This document shows positions 21,785 through 27,419 of a DNA stretch of 46,228 nt, piece by piece. The position numbers were made by a program, and so were the translations under genes. The DNA lies in IMG/VR virus record IMGVR_UViG_3300042982_000004, positions 1-46,228 of that record; one strand, written 5' to 3'. The notes beneath the pieces were generated by a model. It made no database searches, had not been told where the DNA came from, and saw only the letters and a program-made list of their open reading frames with translations. Numbering within the stretch: position 1 is the stretch's first letter; every line of letters starts with the position of its first letter. The stretch is from a virus.

Positions 21785-22113
21785 GCTGCTCTTGCCTCCG
21801 TGTAAGTGTAACGATCAAGGACTGGAGTGCCCGGTGTCCCGCCGCCCGGTGGAGTGCCATCGCCATCAGGGCCATCGCTTGGCGGCTGTGGCTTCTCTGG
21901 AGGCTTAGCACGTGCCCTTGCTCCATGTAGGATGCCCGGAATCTTATCTTCCAAGCTTGGCGTCACTGGCGTTGAAAGTTCAAATCCAAAACCATCATCC
22001 GCTTGCTTCATGCCAAACTGAGTGAGTCCAGCTTGATGCGAGAAGTCCCACGCTGCATTCAACGTGGGGAATGGGATTGTGATGATGTTACCGTTCAGTG
22101 TTGGCGCTTTCAT
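21781..22113 (-). CDS. Unknown 110-residue protein with Pro/Gly-rich tail
   Basis: The N-terminal 65 residues look folded (I-I-T-I-P-F-P-T-L-N-A-A-W-D-F). The C-terminal part is a flexible linker rich in Pro and Gly (residues about 70-98). I do not recognise it. It is coupled to the primase-helicase by the overlapping stop/TTG start, so it may serve the replisome. GGAGG precedes its ATG. Confidence 0.6.
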   Translation of the reverse strand: MKAPTLNGNIITIPFPTLNAAWDFSHQAGLTQFGMKQADDGFGFELSTPVTPSLEDKIPGILHGARARAKPPEKPQPPSDGPDGDGTPPGGGTPGTPVLDRYTYTEARAA

Positions 22114-22319
22114 TCAATCACCTCCACTTCGTTTGGATGGAAATGCAGAGCATCCAGCGCGTCTTCAGGGTCTTGCTCGGGGTCAAGATCAATACACAGA
22201 TCACCATCCGGCCACACCCTTGTGATAACGCCAGTCCAACCAATAACGTTGTCACTGGACGCTACAGAGGTCTGCTCGTACTTGTCATACACCACTTTGA
22301 TACGATCACCTGCTTTCAT
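22110..22319 (-). CDS. Small KOW/SH3-like protein
   Basis: A 69-residue protein. M-K-A-G-D-R-I-K-V-V-Y, V-I-G-W-T-G-V-I-T-R-V-W-P-D-G-D-L-C-I-D and H-P-N-E-V-E-V-I-E give the strand pattern of a small barrel like KOW or hypothetical mind-bomb-type modules common in phage operons. The function is unknown. It has ATGA overlaps on both sides and AAGGAG upstream. Confidence 0.6.
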   Translation of the reverse strand: MKAGDRIKVVYDKYEQTSVASSDNVIGWTGVITRVWPDGDLCIDLDPEQDPEDALDALHFHPNEVEVIE

Positions 22320-22438
22320 TCGTGTTCTCCTTTCTTGTGCTTACGTTTGCGACGGTATTTGGTACGGTCGCGTTCAACCTTGGGGATGTTAACACGTCTA
22401 TTCGGTCCTGCCAAGGGATTTCTGATCTTGCTGTCCAA
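22316..22438 (-). CDS. Tiny very basic protein with TTG start
   Basis: A 40-residue protein rich in Lys/Arg (K-Y-R-R-K-R-K-H-K-K), probably nucleic-acid binding. It has no ATG; a TTG at 22438 follows AGGGA by about 9 bases and lies 1 base after the upstream stop. The stop overlaps the next start as ATGA, and its end supplies that gene's AAGGAG. The tight fit supports coding, but the start is uncertain. Confidence 0.55.
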   Translation of the reverse strand: MDSKIRNPLAGPNRRVNIPKVERDRTKYRRKRKHKKGEHE

Positions 22439-22439
22439 T

Positions 22440-22640
22440 TTAATATTCCCTGATGAATGTGTGGAACGCAGAGTCTACCACGAATTTCTGTGTATCGGTA
22501 GCATTTTCTATGTGAATCAAGTAGATAGGTCCGTGAGTGCCTTGTGCGGCTTGAACACGGATAGTGTAGGAAGCATCCCGTTGTTGCACACGCTTCTCAA
22601 GTGCATCACAGAAATTGAGGATTTGACCTTCTGTAATCAT
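22440..22640 (-). CDS. Unknown 66-residue protein
   Basis: A small protein with one helix (I-L-N-F-C-D-A-L-E-K-R-V) and beta strands (Y-T-I-R-V-Q-A, I-Y-L-I-H-I-E). I do not recognise it. AAGGAG lies 8 bases before the ATG at 22640. It is the first gene after the 385-base noncoding stretch and so leads the operon into the primase-helicase. Confidence 0.6.
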   Translation of the reverse strand: MITEGQILNFCDALEKRVQQRDASYTIRVQAAQGTHGPIYLIHIENATDTQKFVVDSAFHTFIREY

Positions 22641-22663
22641 GTTATCTCCTTCTTATAGGCGTG

Positions 22664-22690
22664 AAAAAGCCCCACCAGCAGGCAGGGCTT
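22664..22690 (-). terminator. Rho-independent terminator
   Basis: On the minus strand AAGCCC (22690-22685) pairs with GGGCTT (22672-22667), with further pairs inside, followed by TTTTTC. It lies just upstream of the 22440-22640 gene, so it would block or attenuate transcription entering the primase-helicase operon. Confidence 0.8.
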
Positions 22691-22879
22691 AGTCATTGGT
22701 TTCCATGCTAACGACAGCTTAGGTGCATTGCCAGCGTCCGTCCCGTCATACGTCACAACATATGTCCCAAGATTTGGAGTAGCTTTCATCTTATACTGTT
22801 TGAAACTTTAAAAGGTTAATAGTTGACCTTTCAGCTTTCAGCGCTACAAGTTGAACTTTGATCGTCGTCATTGCCAAGA

Positions 22880-22901
22880 GTTCCCGCACAACGGCGAGAG
22901 A
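22880..22901 (+). repeat. 22-nt motif, copy A
   Basis: It begins GTTCCCGCA, then ACGG, then GAG-x-GA, and matches the stretch at 25429-25450 at 18 of 22 positions in the same orientation. Both copies lie in the only two large noncoding gaps of the window. Confidence 0.6.
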
Positions 22902-23025
22902 CATCAATCATAAGCATGATTAGATTGTATTGGTTGAATACCATTCAATATATAGGCTGCCCGGATATACCCCCGAGCAATGGGTTACGAGAATTTAGGC
23001 AATTCGTCGCAGCATGGGAAAAGCA

Positions 23026-23643
23026 TTAAACTACAAGTTCAGTCTTGGCGTTAGCCTCGGACAGAACATAGTCAACCTCAAAAATGAAGCCGTTGATGTC
23101 CTCAGACATCTTTTGTGTTACCGCTTCCAGCCCGTTAGGGTCAAGGAGTGCAGTGACGTTGGAAGCTGTGTAAGGCTTGCTGATGGCCTCCAGTTCTTCC
23201 TCGGTTGCCTTACGCTCTTTGCCGACGGCAGTGAGCAGCATGGCATCGATCTTACCCTGCATTTGAACGTTGTTACGTTCTACAGCGGTCTTCACTTGGC
23301 CGAGTTGTTGAAGCAGGACGGCTACAAGAGCGCGCTCCTTGTCGATAGAACCCTTACGTTCAATCGCTTCAGCGACAGTCATTTCCACGCCGTTGATAGT
23401 CACCTTGGTGACAGCATTGGAGCGGATGATAGCGCCCTTGACAAGGTTGCGACGAGCGATCAGGTCTGTGACCGATTGCAGGTTTGCCTTGAGTTGAGCA
23501 GCGACTGTCTGTACATCACCAGCGCCGTTAACGATCTTACCACCAACGGTTACGCTGATGAATGCTGGGGTGCGAGTGGCCTTCTCAATACGGTCGTTGA
23601 GAGCCTTCACTTCAGCCAGTGCGCGAGTTACGGAAATTGCCAT
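23026..23643 (-). CDS. Unknown 205-residue helical protein, probably highly expressed
   Basis: I do not recognise this protein. The N-terminal helix (R-A-L-A-E-V-K-A-L-N-D-R-I) is followed by a short beta part (F-I-S-V-T-V-G-G-K) and long helices with I-D-K-E-R-A-L-V-A-V-L-L-Q-Q-L. The end is acidic. It has no cysteines and no membrane segment. It sits alone behind the best promoter in the window (perfect TTGACA and TATAAT) and has an AGAGGAG site, so strong early synthesis is likely; a host-takeover or abundant DNA-associated protein is possible, but this is inference. Confidence 0.65.
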   Translation of the reverse strand: MAISVTRALAEVKALNDRIEKATRTPAFISVTVGGKIVNGAGDVQTVAAQLKANLQSVTDLIARRNLVKGAIIRSNAVTKVTINGVEMTVAEAIERKGSIDKERALVAVLLQQLGQVKTAVERNNVQMQGKIDAMLLTAVGKERKATEEELEAISKPYTASNVTALLDPNGLEAVTQKMSEDINGFIFEVDYVLSEANAKTELVV

Positions 23644-23687
23644 TTGATATTCTCCTCTTTAATATTTGTCTTTGTCTGTATTCGGCT

Positions 23688-23717
23688 ATTATAGCTGCAC
23701 AGGTGTCAGATTGTCAA
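23688..23717 (-). promoter_or_regulatory. Consensus sigma70 promoter
   Basis: Leftward. TTGACA (23717-23712), 18-bp spacer, TATAAT (23693-23688). Both boxes are perfect. The -10 box lies in a small GCTAT/ATAGC dyad. The -35 box lies within the last codons of the upstream gene. Confidence 0.85.
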
Positions 23718-24024
23718 GCGCTTTTTGAAGTTCTTCTCGATCATATGTGATACCGAACAGCACAGTGGTGGCACGTGGCTTCGGCTTTGCAACAGTACGA
23801 ACCTCAAAATCGAAAAACACTTCTTTGTAGTCGTGGCTTCTAAAATACTCGAATCCATTTCCATGAGTGATGAGTCCGTCACTGTCTACATACAGATACC
23901 TGCGATCTGTACAACCAACAACCTTACCATCACACCACTTACAATCTTGAGTGAACAGGTATTCCTGCACTGCTTTAGATTGTTCAGCATTGAGCACATC
24001 AATTTTGACCTGACGATATTTCAT
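23689..24024 (-). CDS. Unknown 111-residue protein
   Basis: I do not recognise this protein. It has an N-terminal helix-strand pattern (V-K-I-D-V-L-N-A-E-Q-S-K), C-K-W-C and a later Cys (possible metal or redox site), then Y-L-Y-V-D-S-D-G-L-I-T-H-G and Y-K-E-V-F-F-D-F-E-V. It resembles small phage proteins with a WGR- or STAS-like alternation, but no family is clear. GGAGG precedes the ATG; a 1-base overlap joins it to the gene upstream. Confidence 0.55.
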   Translation of the reverse strand: MKYRQVKIDVLNAEQSKAVQEYLFTQDCKWCDGKVVGCTDRRYLYVDSDGLITHGNGFEYFRSHDYKEVFFDFEVRTVAKPKPRATTVLFGITYDREELQKALDNLTPVQL

Positions 24025-24218
24025 TATTGAAACCTCCGCATTGCGTTTTCAAGTTCTCGCATGAGCCCTTGCTTCTCGATCATCTGGAGAACACGTTTGG
24101 TGTGTTCAAGCTGAGTCTCATGATGCCCTTGAGACAGGGTGACGTCCAAGTCCTGCATAATGGACACCTTCTCGGAAGGTCGGAGTCTCAGGAAGCTTAC
24201 TACGATTTCTCTGTTCAT
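24024..24218 (-). CDS. Unknown 64-residue helical protein
   Basis: A small basic/acidic helical protein (V-S-I-M-Q-D-L-D-V-T-L, H-T-K-R-V-L-Q-M-I-E-K). The ATG at 24218 has GGAG upstream; longer frames lack a site. It overlaps the upstream gene by ATGA. No function is assigned. Confidence 0.55.
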   Translation of the reverse strand: MNREIVVSFLRLRPSEKVSIMQDLDVTLSQGHHETQLEHTKRVLQMIEKQGLMRELENAMRRFQ

Positions 24219-24430
24219 TTGTATTCTCCATTTCTGTATTTGAGGACCAAGTGCAATCTCATGCACTCGTATCCAATTGGAATTCCTGTAGATTTACTGT
24301 GCAATAGACTACCACGACCTTGTGCCTTAATGCAAGCTATCTTTTGGTCATCGTAGTGACTTGTTTGCACTACGAATATGCTACCAAACATTGCCGCAGC
24401 GAACAAGGATAACCCAATTGCGAATTTCAT
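24215..24430 (-). CDS. Small membrane or exported protein
   Basis: A 71-residue protein. A hydrophobic N-terminus (K-F-A-I-G-L-S-L-F-A-A-A-M-F-G) acts as a membrane anchor or signal. The rest is polar with two Cys (C-I-K-A-Q-G-R-G and Y-E-C-M), like the small Cys-containing phage membrane proteins at 11278. The start at 24430 directly follows the upstream TGA. Confidence 0.6.
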   Translation of the reverse strand: MKFAIGLSLFAAAMFGSIFVVQTSHYDDQKIACIKAQGRGSLLHSKSTGIPIGYECMRLHLVLKYRNGEYK

Positions 24431-24431
24431 G

Positions 24432-24671
24432 TCAATGCCCGTAGTTGCATCCAATCAAGAACTCTTCCCCGTCAATCACCACAACGGTGTCGAAGGAGCC
24501 GCAGCAACCAAAGGAGATTGCTTCGTCGTAGGCCAAACGCTGGAAGGCATCATCGCGTTTGGCGACACGCCAGTTATCAGCGTACTCCAGATCGTGTGCA
24601 TCAATCTGGTAGCGAAGTTCAGCAACAGCTTTTGGATAACGCTTGAGTTGTTCTTGCATGTTGTCAAACAT
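24432..24671 (-). CDS. Unknown 79-residue protein
   Basis: A helical first half (E-Q-L-K-R-Y-P-K-A-V-A-E-L-R-Y), then F-G-C-C-G-S-F-D and a C-terminal Cys-containing end (I-G-C-N-Y-G-H). The Cys/His could bind metal. GGGGAG lies 7 bases before the ATG at 24671; an ATG two codons earlier is also possible. I do not recognise it. Confidence 0.55.
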   Translation of the reverse strand: MFDNMQEQLKRYPKAVAELRYQIDAHDLEYADNWRVAKRDDAFQRLAYDEAISFGCCGSFDTVVVIDGEEFLIGCNYGH

Positions 24672-24707
24672 ATTCATTCTCCCCACCAGTGATGATCACT
24701 TTGTCAG

Positions 24708-24875
24708 TCATTTCATTACTCCCACAATTTTGAAGTCTTCACCAGCAGCCATAGCTTTGGCTCTGTCGATGAGTGTCAGGAAATGATACCCGTTTTTCCT
24801 ACTCCATGCAAGCACTGGTTCATCATTCAGACTCTTACGCAAGGTGTATTCTTCAAAATCAGATAGGTTGTACAT
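24708..24875 (-). CDS. Unknown 55-residue protein
   Basis: A small basic protein (Y-T-L-R-K-S-L-N-D-E, A-W-S-R-K-N-G-Y-H-F, D-F-K-I-V-G-V-M-K). The start at 24875 follows the upstream TGA by 2 bases. No strong ribosome site is visible, so translational coupling is likely. I do not recognise it. Confidence 0.55.
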   Translation of the reverse strand: MYNLSDFEEYTLRKSLNDEPVLAWSRKNGYHFLTLIDRAKAMAAGEDFKIVGVMK

Positions 24876-25184
24876 TCATTGCCCCTTCGCCCACTGGACG
24901 GCTAGTTTGATTACGTTCCCATGACAGGGATTTGGCTCACAGTAGCAGGCAAGTCGTTTTCCGTCAAGCTCTTTCAGCATTTCTATGGTGATAAATCCAT
25001 CAGAGATTTGCGACCACAAATACTTCCGGTATTCCATGATTGCCTGATGAACGGTAGACACTCTGTATTGTGCCCGAGTACCATCCTTATGGCTGTATGG
25101 GTTTCCCCACTTGCTTCCCCTTCCTATGTATACAATGTCAGGGTCATCCATGTTCACTTTGTACTTATTAACCACTTGGCACAT
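24876..25184 (-). CDS. DUF4326 protein
   Basis: A 102-residue protein with the domain's conserved points: V-Y-I-G-R-G-S-K-W-G-N-P-Y (residues about 18-30), a middle helix with Y-R-K-Y-L, and L-A-C-Y-C-E-P-N-P-C-H-G-N-V near the end, where the Cys and His residues look like a metal site. Known: the family is widespread in phages and bacteria, with no settled function. It is expressed through the long structured leader at 25185-25480 and has AGGAG before the ATG. Confidence 0.8.
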   Translation of the reverse strand: MCQVVNKYKVNMDDPDIVYIGRGSKWGNPYSHKDGTRAQYRVSTVHQAIMEYRKYLWSQISDGFITIEMLKELDGKRLACYCEPNPCHGNVIKLAVQWAKGQ

Positions 25185-25193
25185 ACATTGCTC

Positions 25194-25308
25194 CTATCCA
25201 AAATCAGTTTCGTATTGTCGAGATAAACCAATCCCAAGGCTTGCCATACAGACCAACGTCTGCCTCGACATGCCTACAGGTTTATCTCATTAGCTATCCA
25301 AAATTCAG
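25194..25308. repeat. Direct repeats 100 bp apart flanking a long stem
   Basis: CTATCCAAAA-TCAG at 25194-25207 and CTATCCAAAA-TTCAG at 25294-25308 are nearly identical, exactly 100 bp apart, and flank the 10-bp inverted repeat at 25220-25288. On the minus strand the downstream copy leads straight into the DUF4326 ribosome site. Confidence 0.6.
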
Positions 25309-25428
25309 ATCGCAAGTCGGCAGCATGGGCTGCTATAGATTGTGGTCCTTCCTCTGTGTTAGAGTCCGCCGTTCTGTTCCCACATTCAACCTCAGTTGCC
25401 CCTAACGGCTTACCTCTTCATAGGGCGT

Positions 25429-25450
25429 GTTCCCGCAGGACGGTGAGTGA
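25429..25450 (+). repeat. 22-nt motif, copy B
   Basis: Same start (GTTCCCGCA) and end pattern (ACGG-x-GAG-x-GA) as 22880-22901, with 18 of 22 bases identical. Here it lies 30-50 nt from the expected 5' end of the leader. Confidence 0.6.
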
Positions 25451-25486
25451 ACCCTTTCGGGTGACATGTCTCTCTGCGATTTGCCT

Positions 25487-25514
25487 ATAGTAGCATGGAA
25501 AGCCGTTCTGTCAA
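25487..25514 (-). promoter_or_regulatory. Leftward sigma70-like promoter (divergent pair)
   Basis: TTGACA (25514-25509), 16-bp spacer, TACTAT (25492-25487). It is back-to-back with the rightward promoter at 25541-25568; the two -35 boxes are 26 bp apart. Confidence 0.6.
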
Positions 25515-25523
25515 TAGGTGAAG

Positions 25524-25536
25524 AATTTTGAAAATT
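25524..25536. promoter_or_regulatory. Palindrome between divergent promoters
   Basis: A perfect AATTTT-G-AAAATT dyad lies midway between the two divergent -35 boxes. It is a candidate binding site for a regulator of both directions, or simply A/T-rich DNA that helps both promoters. Confidence 0.4.
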
Positions 25537-25540
25537 GTTG

Positions 25541-25568
25541 TTGACACGATTCCGAATTGCTGTAGACT
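25541..25568 (+). promoter_or_regulatory. Rightward sigma70-like promoter
   Basis: TTGACA (25541-25546), 16-bp spacer, TAGACT (25563-25568). The expected start, near 25575, leaves about 27 bases of leader with AAGGAG before the first rightward gene. Confidence 0.65.
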
Positions 25569-25601
25569 GAGCGCCATCAAACACAACAAAGGAGATTCAA
25601 A

Positions 25602-25952
25602 ATGTCGAAAACTACTATCGCTTCTGCTGTACTCGCTGGTTTCTCTCTGGCCGAACGTCTGCAAGAGTTGGGTGTACAAGATCAGAAGCTGTCTGACCTG
25701 ATCGGTGAACTGGCTAGCTCCCTCGGCGCTGTCATGGATTCTGTAGAGAAGGTTGACACTGCTGTTGGTATCGTTGGTCGTGCTGCACAGAACGATGACC
25801 TGCTGACTGTAGTCGAAGGCTGTGCTGTTATCAAGGGCGTGACCTCTGATCTGGTGTCTGACCAAGACAAGATCATGCAAGCGATGCTGTCTGAAGAAGA
25901 CCTCGCCATCATGCAACTGCTCCAGATTCTGCAAGCTGGGGGTATCCGTTAA
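25602..25952 (+). CDS. Unknown 116-residue helical protein
   Basis: I do not recognise this protein. It is all-helical and acidic, with regular hydrophobic spacing (L-S-D-L-I-G-E-L-A-S-S-L, D-K-I-M-Q-A-M-L). It is the first gene of the rightward island, 27 bases behind its promoter, with a good AAGGAG site, so it is likely made early and in quantity. It is coupled to the next gene by TAATG. Confidence 0.6.
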   Translation: MSKTTIASAVLAGFSLAERLQELGVQDQKLSDLIGELASSLGAVMDSVEKVDTAVGIVGRAAQNDDLLTVVEGCAVIKGVTSDLVSDQDKIMQAMLSEEDLAIMQLLQILQAGGIR

Positions 25953-26218
25953 TGGAGGCCACCCCACTGCTGCCTAGTGCAAACCTGAAGGTGCTATACG
26001 ACCGTGCTGTTGCTGGTCTTGAAGAACTGATAGACATGGGCGCTAGCCAAGAGATTATCGACGCTGCAATGCAGCCTATCGAAGCTCTGGCGATCACCTG
26101 CGGTATGCTCCTTGCTGTACAGGAATGCTACCCAATGCTGCTGACTGAACTGGACGCTTGGAGTAATCCAAAGGCTCTCCGCTTCGGTGACATGCTGAAC
26201 ACTGTCGTCGTAGAGTAA
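25952..26218 (+). CDS. Unknown 88-residue helical protein
   Basis: Helical and acidic (V-L-Y-D-R-A-V-A-G-L-E-E-L, A-A-M-Q-P-I-E-A-L-A-I-T-C-G), similar in character to the protein encoded before it, so the two may form a complex. The start overlaps the upstream stop as TAATG, and a terminator follows at 26225. Confidence 0.6.
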   Translation: MEATPLLPSANLKVLYDRAVAGLEELIDMGASQEIIDAAMQPIEALAITCGMLLAVQECYPMLLTELDAWSNPKALRFGDMLNTVVVE

Positions 26219-26224
26219 CAAATG

Positions 26225-26247
26225 GCCCCCAGCAATGGGGGCTTTAT
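26225..26247 (+). terminator. Rightward rho-independent terminator
   Basis: GCCCCC (26225-26230) and GGGGGC (26237-26242) form a perfect stem with a 6-nt loop, followed by TTTATT. It lies between the two small genes and the RNA ligase, so the ligase may depend on readthrough. Confidence 0.8.
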
Positions 26248-26272
26248 TACGCCAAAATTTAAGGAGAATTAT

Positions 26273-27418
26273 ATGACTGAACGCTCTCTCGCCCGAGTCG
26301 TAAAGATTGATGAACTGGTCGCCATTGAAGGCGCTGATCGTATCGAACTGGCTATCGTTGGTGGCTGGCAGGTTGTTGTCCAGAAGGGATTGTATGTTGT
26401 TGGTAGTAAGGCCATCTACTTCGAAGTGGACTCGCTTCTGAATACTGAGAAGCCATGCTTCAATTCGCTGGCAACTCTGTCGAGCAAATTGCTGCACAAT
26501 ATCGATGGTGTGACATATGCTCGCATCAAAACCATGAAGCTGCGTAAGCAACTCTCGCAAGGCTTCTGTGTGCCACTGAGCGAGGCTGGTGTTGGTGCTG
26601 ACACTCCTGTTGACACTGACGTCACTAAACTGCTTGGTGTTCTCAAGTACGAGAAGACCGAAGAAAAGGAAATGAACAACAGTGGCGGAACTGGCGTCAA
26701 GTCTGGTACTACTGCTTTGGGCTTTCCTAAGTTCGTACCAAAGACTGACCAAACCCGAGTGCAGAACATCACTCACATGTACAACAAAGCTGTCGAGCAA
26801 GGAGAAGAATTTGAAGAATCTTTTAAGTTGGACGGAAGCTCTCTTACTGCGTTTGTTCATGACGGCGTGGCTGGGGTCGCTTCTCGTAACGTCGGTTTTC
26901 GGGTTGAAGCCGAAACACGCACTCTCTTTGCTACTGTCCGTCGTTTCCTTAGCCATTGTCGCACTCGCGGTATTCTTAATGCAAGGTGGGAACGTGTAAT
27001 TCCTGCTGACGACAATCAGTTCACTCAGATTGTTGCTGAGCAGGGTTTGATCGAAGCTATCCGTCGTGATGGTCGTAACCTTGCGATTCAAGGTGAGCTT
27101 GTAGGCCCAAGCATTCAGAAGAACTTTGAAGGGGTAGACAAGAACACTTTCTACTGCTACGATGTGTTCCTGATCGATGAGCAACGTTACATGCTGCCTG
27201 CTGAGCGTGTACAGTTCTGCCTTGACCAGCGTGTATTGCACGTCCCAATCAACTACACTGGCCCACTGAAAGCCGCTACTGTAGCTGACGCAATCGTTCG
27301 TGCTGATGGTCCGTCTGGTCTGAATGGCAAATACCGTGAAGGCTTTGTGTACAAATCAACAACCCGAGATTTCTCGTTCAAGGTGATCTCTAATGCATAC
27401 TTGCTGAAGGAAGAGTGA
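26273..27418 (+). CDS. RNA ligase (DRB0094/Rnl5-type)
   Basis: A 381-residue protein. The N-terminal domain (residues 1-60: L-A-R-V-V-K-I-D-E-L, A-D-R-I-E-L-A-I-V-G-G-W) is the OB-like part typical of this family. The adenylyltransferase core has motif I F-K185-L-D-G-S-S, a motif III-like F-Y-C-Y-D-V-F, motif IV E-G-F-V-Y-K-S and motif V F-S-F-K-V-I-S. It would seal nicks in RNA or RNA-DNA duplexes using ATP. In phages such ligases counter host RNA cleavage, which is an inference here. The ATG at 26273 has AAGGAG; the longer frame runs through the terminator and is rejected. Confidence 0.88.
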   Translation: MTERSLARVVKIDELVAIEGADRIELAIVGGWQVVVQKGLYVVGSKAIYFEVDSLLNTEKPCFNSLATLSSKLLHNIDGVTYARIKTMKLRKQLSQGFCVPLSEAGVGADTPVDTDVTKLLGVLKYEKTEEKEMNNSGGTGVKSGTTALGFPKFVPKTDQTRVQNITHMYNKAVEQGEEFEESFKLDGSSLTAFVHDGVAGVASRNVGFRVEAETRTLFATVRRFLSHCRTRGILNARWERVIPADDNQFTQIVAEQGLIEAIRRDGRNLAIQGELVGPSIQKNFEGVDKNTFYCYDVFLIDEQRYMLPAERVQFCLDQRVLHVPINYTGPLKAATVADAIVRADGPSGLNGKYREGFVYKSTTRDFSFKVISNAYLLKEE

Positions 27419-27419
27419 A

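Larger units (their letters stand above)
22641..23025. other. Noncoding region with several dyads
   Basis: These 385 bases hold no convincing gene. Visible elements: a terminator (22664-22690); an imperfect 21-bp dyad AAAGGT...ACCTTT (22811-22831); a near-repeat AGTTGA-x-CTTT (22821 and 22849); the 22-nt motif at 22880-22901 shared with 25429-25450; perfect dyads AATCAT/ATGATT (22906-22921) and TTGAAT/ATTCAA (22934-22948); and a GAATT/AATTC hairpin near 22992-23006. Density of this kind fits a regulatory region, a leader RNA or a replication origin. No good leftward promoter is visible for the operon below it. Confidence 0.5.
25185..25480 (-). ncRNA. Long structured 5' leader RNA
   Basis: About 295 nt lie between the expected start (near 25480) of the promoter at 25487-25514 and the DUF4326 start codon. 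In minus-strand order the stems are: ACCC-GAAA-GGGT with a GNRA loop (25451-25462); the 22-nt shared motif (25429-25450); GCCGTT/AACGGC (25409-25368) enclosing CAAC/GTTG; CTCT/AGAG (25352-25364); GCAGC/GCTGC (25320-25333); and a 10-bp perfect stem GAGATAAACC/GGTTTATCTC (25220-25288) enclosing CAGAC/GTCTG. It could be a regulatory leader or a free noncoding RNA; the stems also exist on the plus strand, so orientation is inferred from the promoter. Confidence 0.5.

Noticed and set aside
22637-22789. A 50-codon leftward frame beginning M-K-A-T-P-N-L-G and ending with an ATGA overlap to the 22440-22640 gene
   Set aside because: It has no ribosome site at its ATG and runs through the strong terminator at 22664-22690. 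The ATGA overlap is the only support. It may be a degraded gene, but I would not annotate it without conservation.
22821-22860. Rightward promoter TTGACC-16-TACAAG in the 385-base gap
   Set aside because: Both boxes are imperfect, and a rightward transcript would run into the 3' end of a leftward gene with no rightward gene behind it.
24664-24710. A 15-codon leader-like frame after the 55-residue gene
   Set aside because: It is too short and only a coupling artefact; nothing suggests a regulatory leader peptide.
25185-25601. tRNA or tmRNA gene in the structured gap
   Set aside because: No acceptor stem with T-arm GGTTC pattern and no tmRNA-type ends could be found, and the arm lengths do not fit a cloverleaf.
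26222-26273. Longer N-terminus for the RNA ligase starting at 26222
   Set aside because: The added residues would be read through the terminator stem at 26225-26242, and the good ribosome site belongs to the ATG at 26273.
25994-27241. Long leftward open frame (415 codons) opposite the RNA ligase
   Set aside because: It is a mirror of the ligase gene, whose catalytic motifs are clear on the plus strand.
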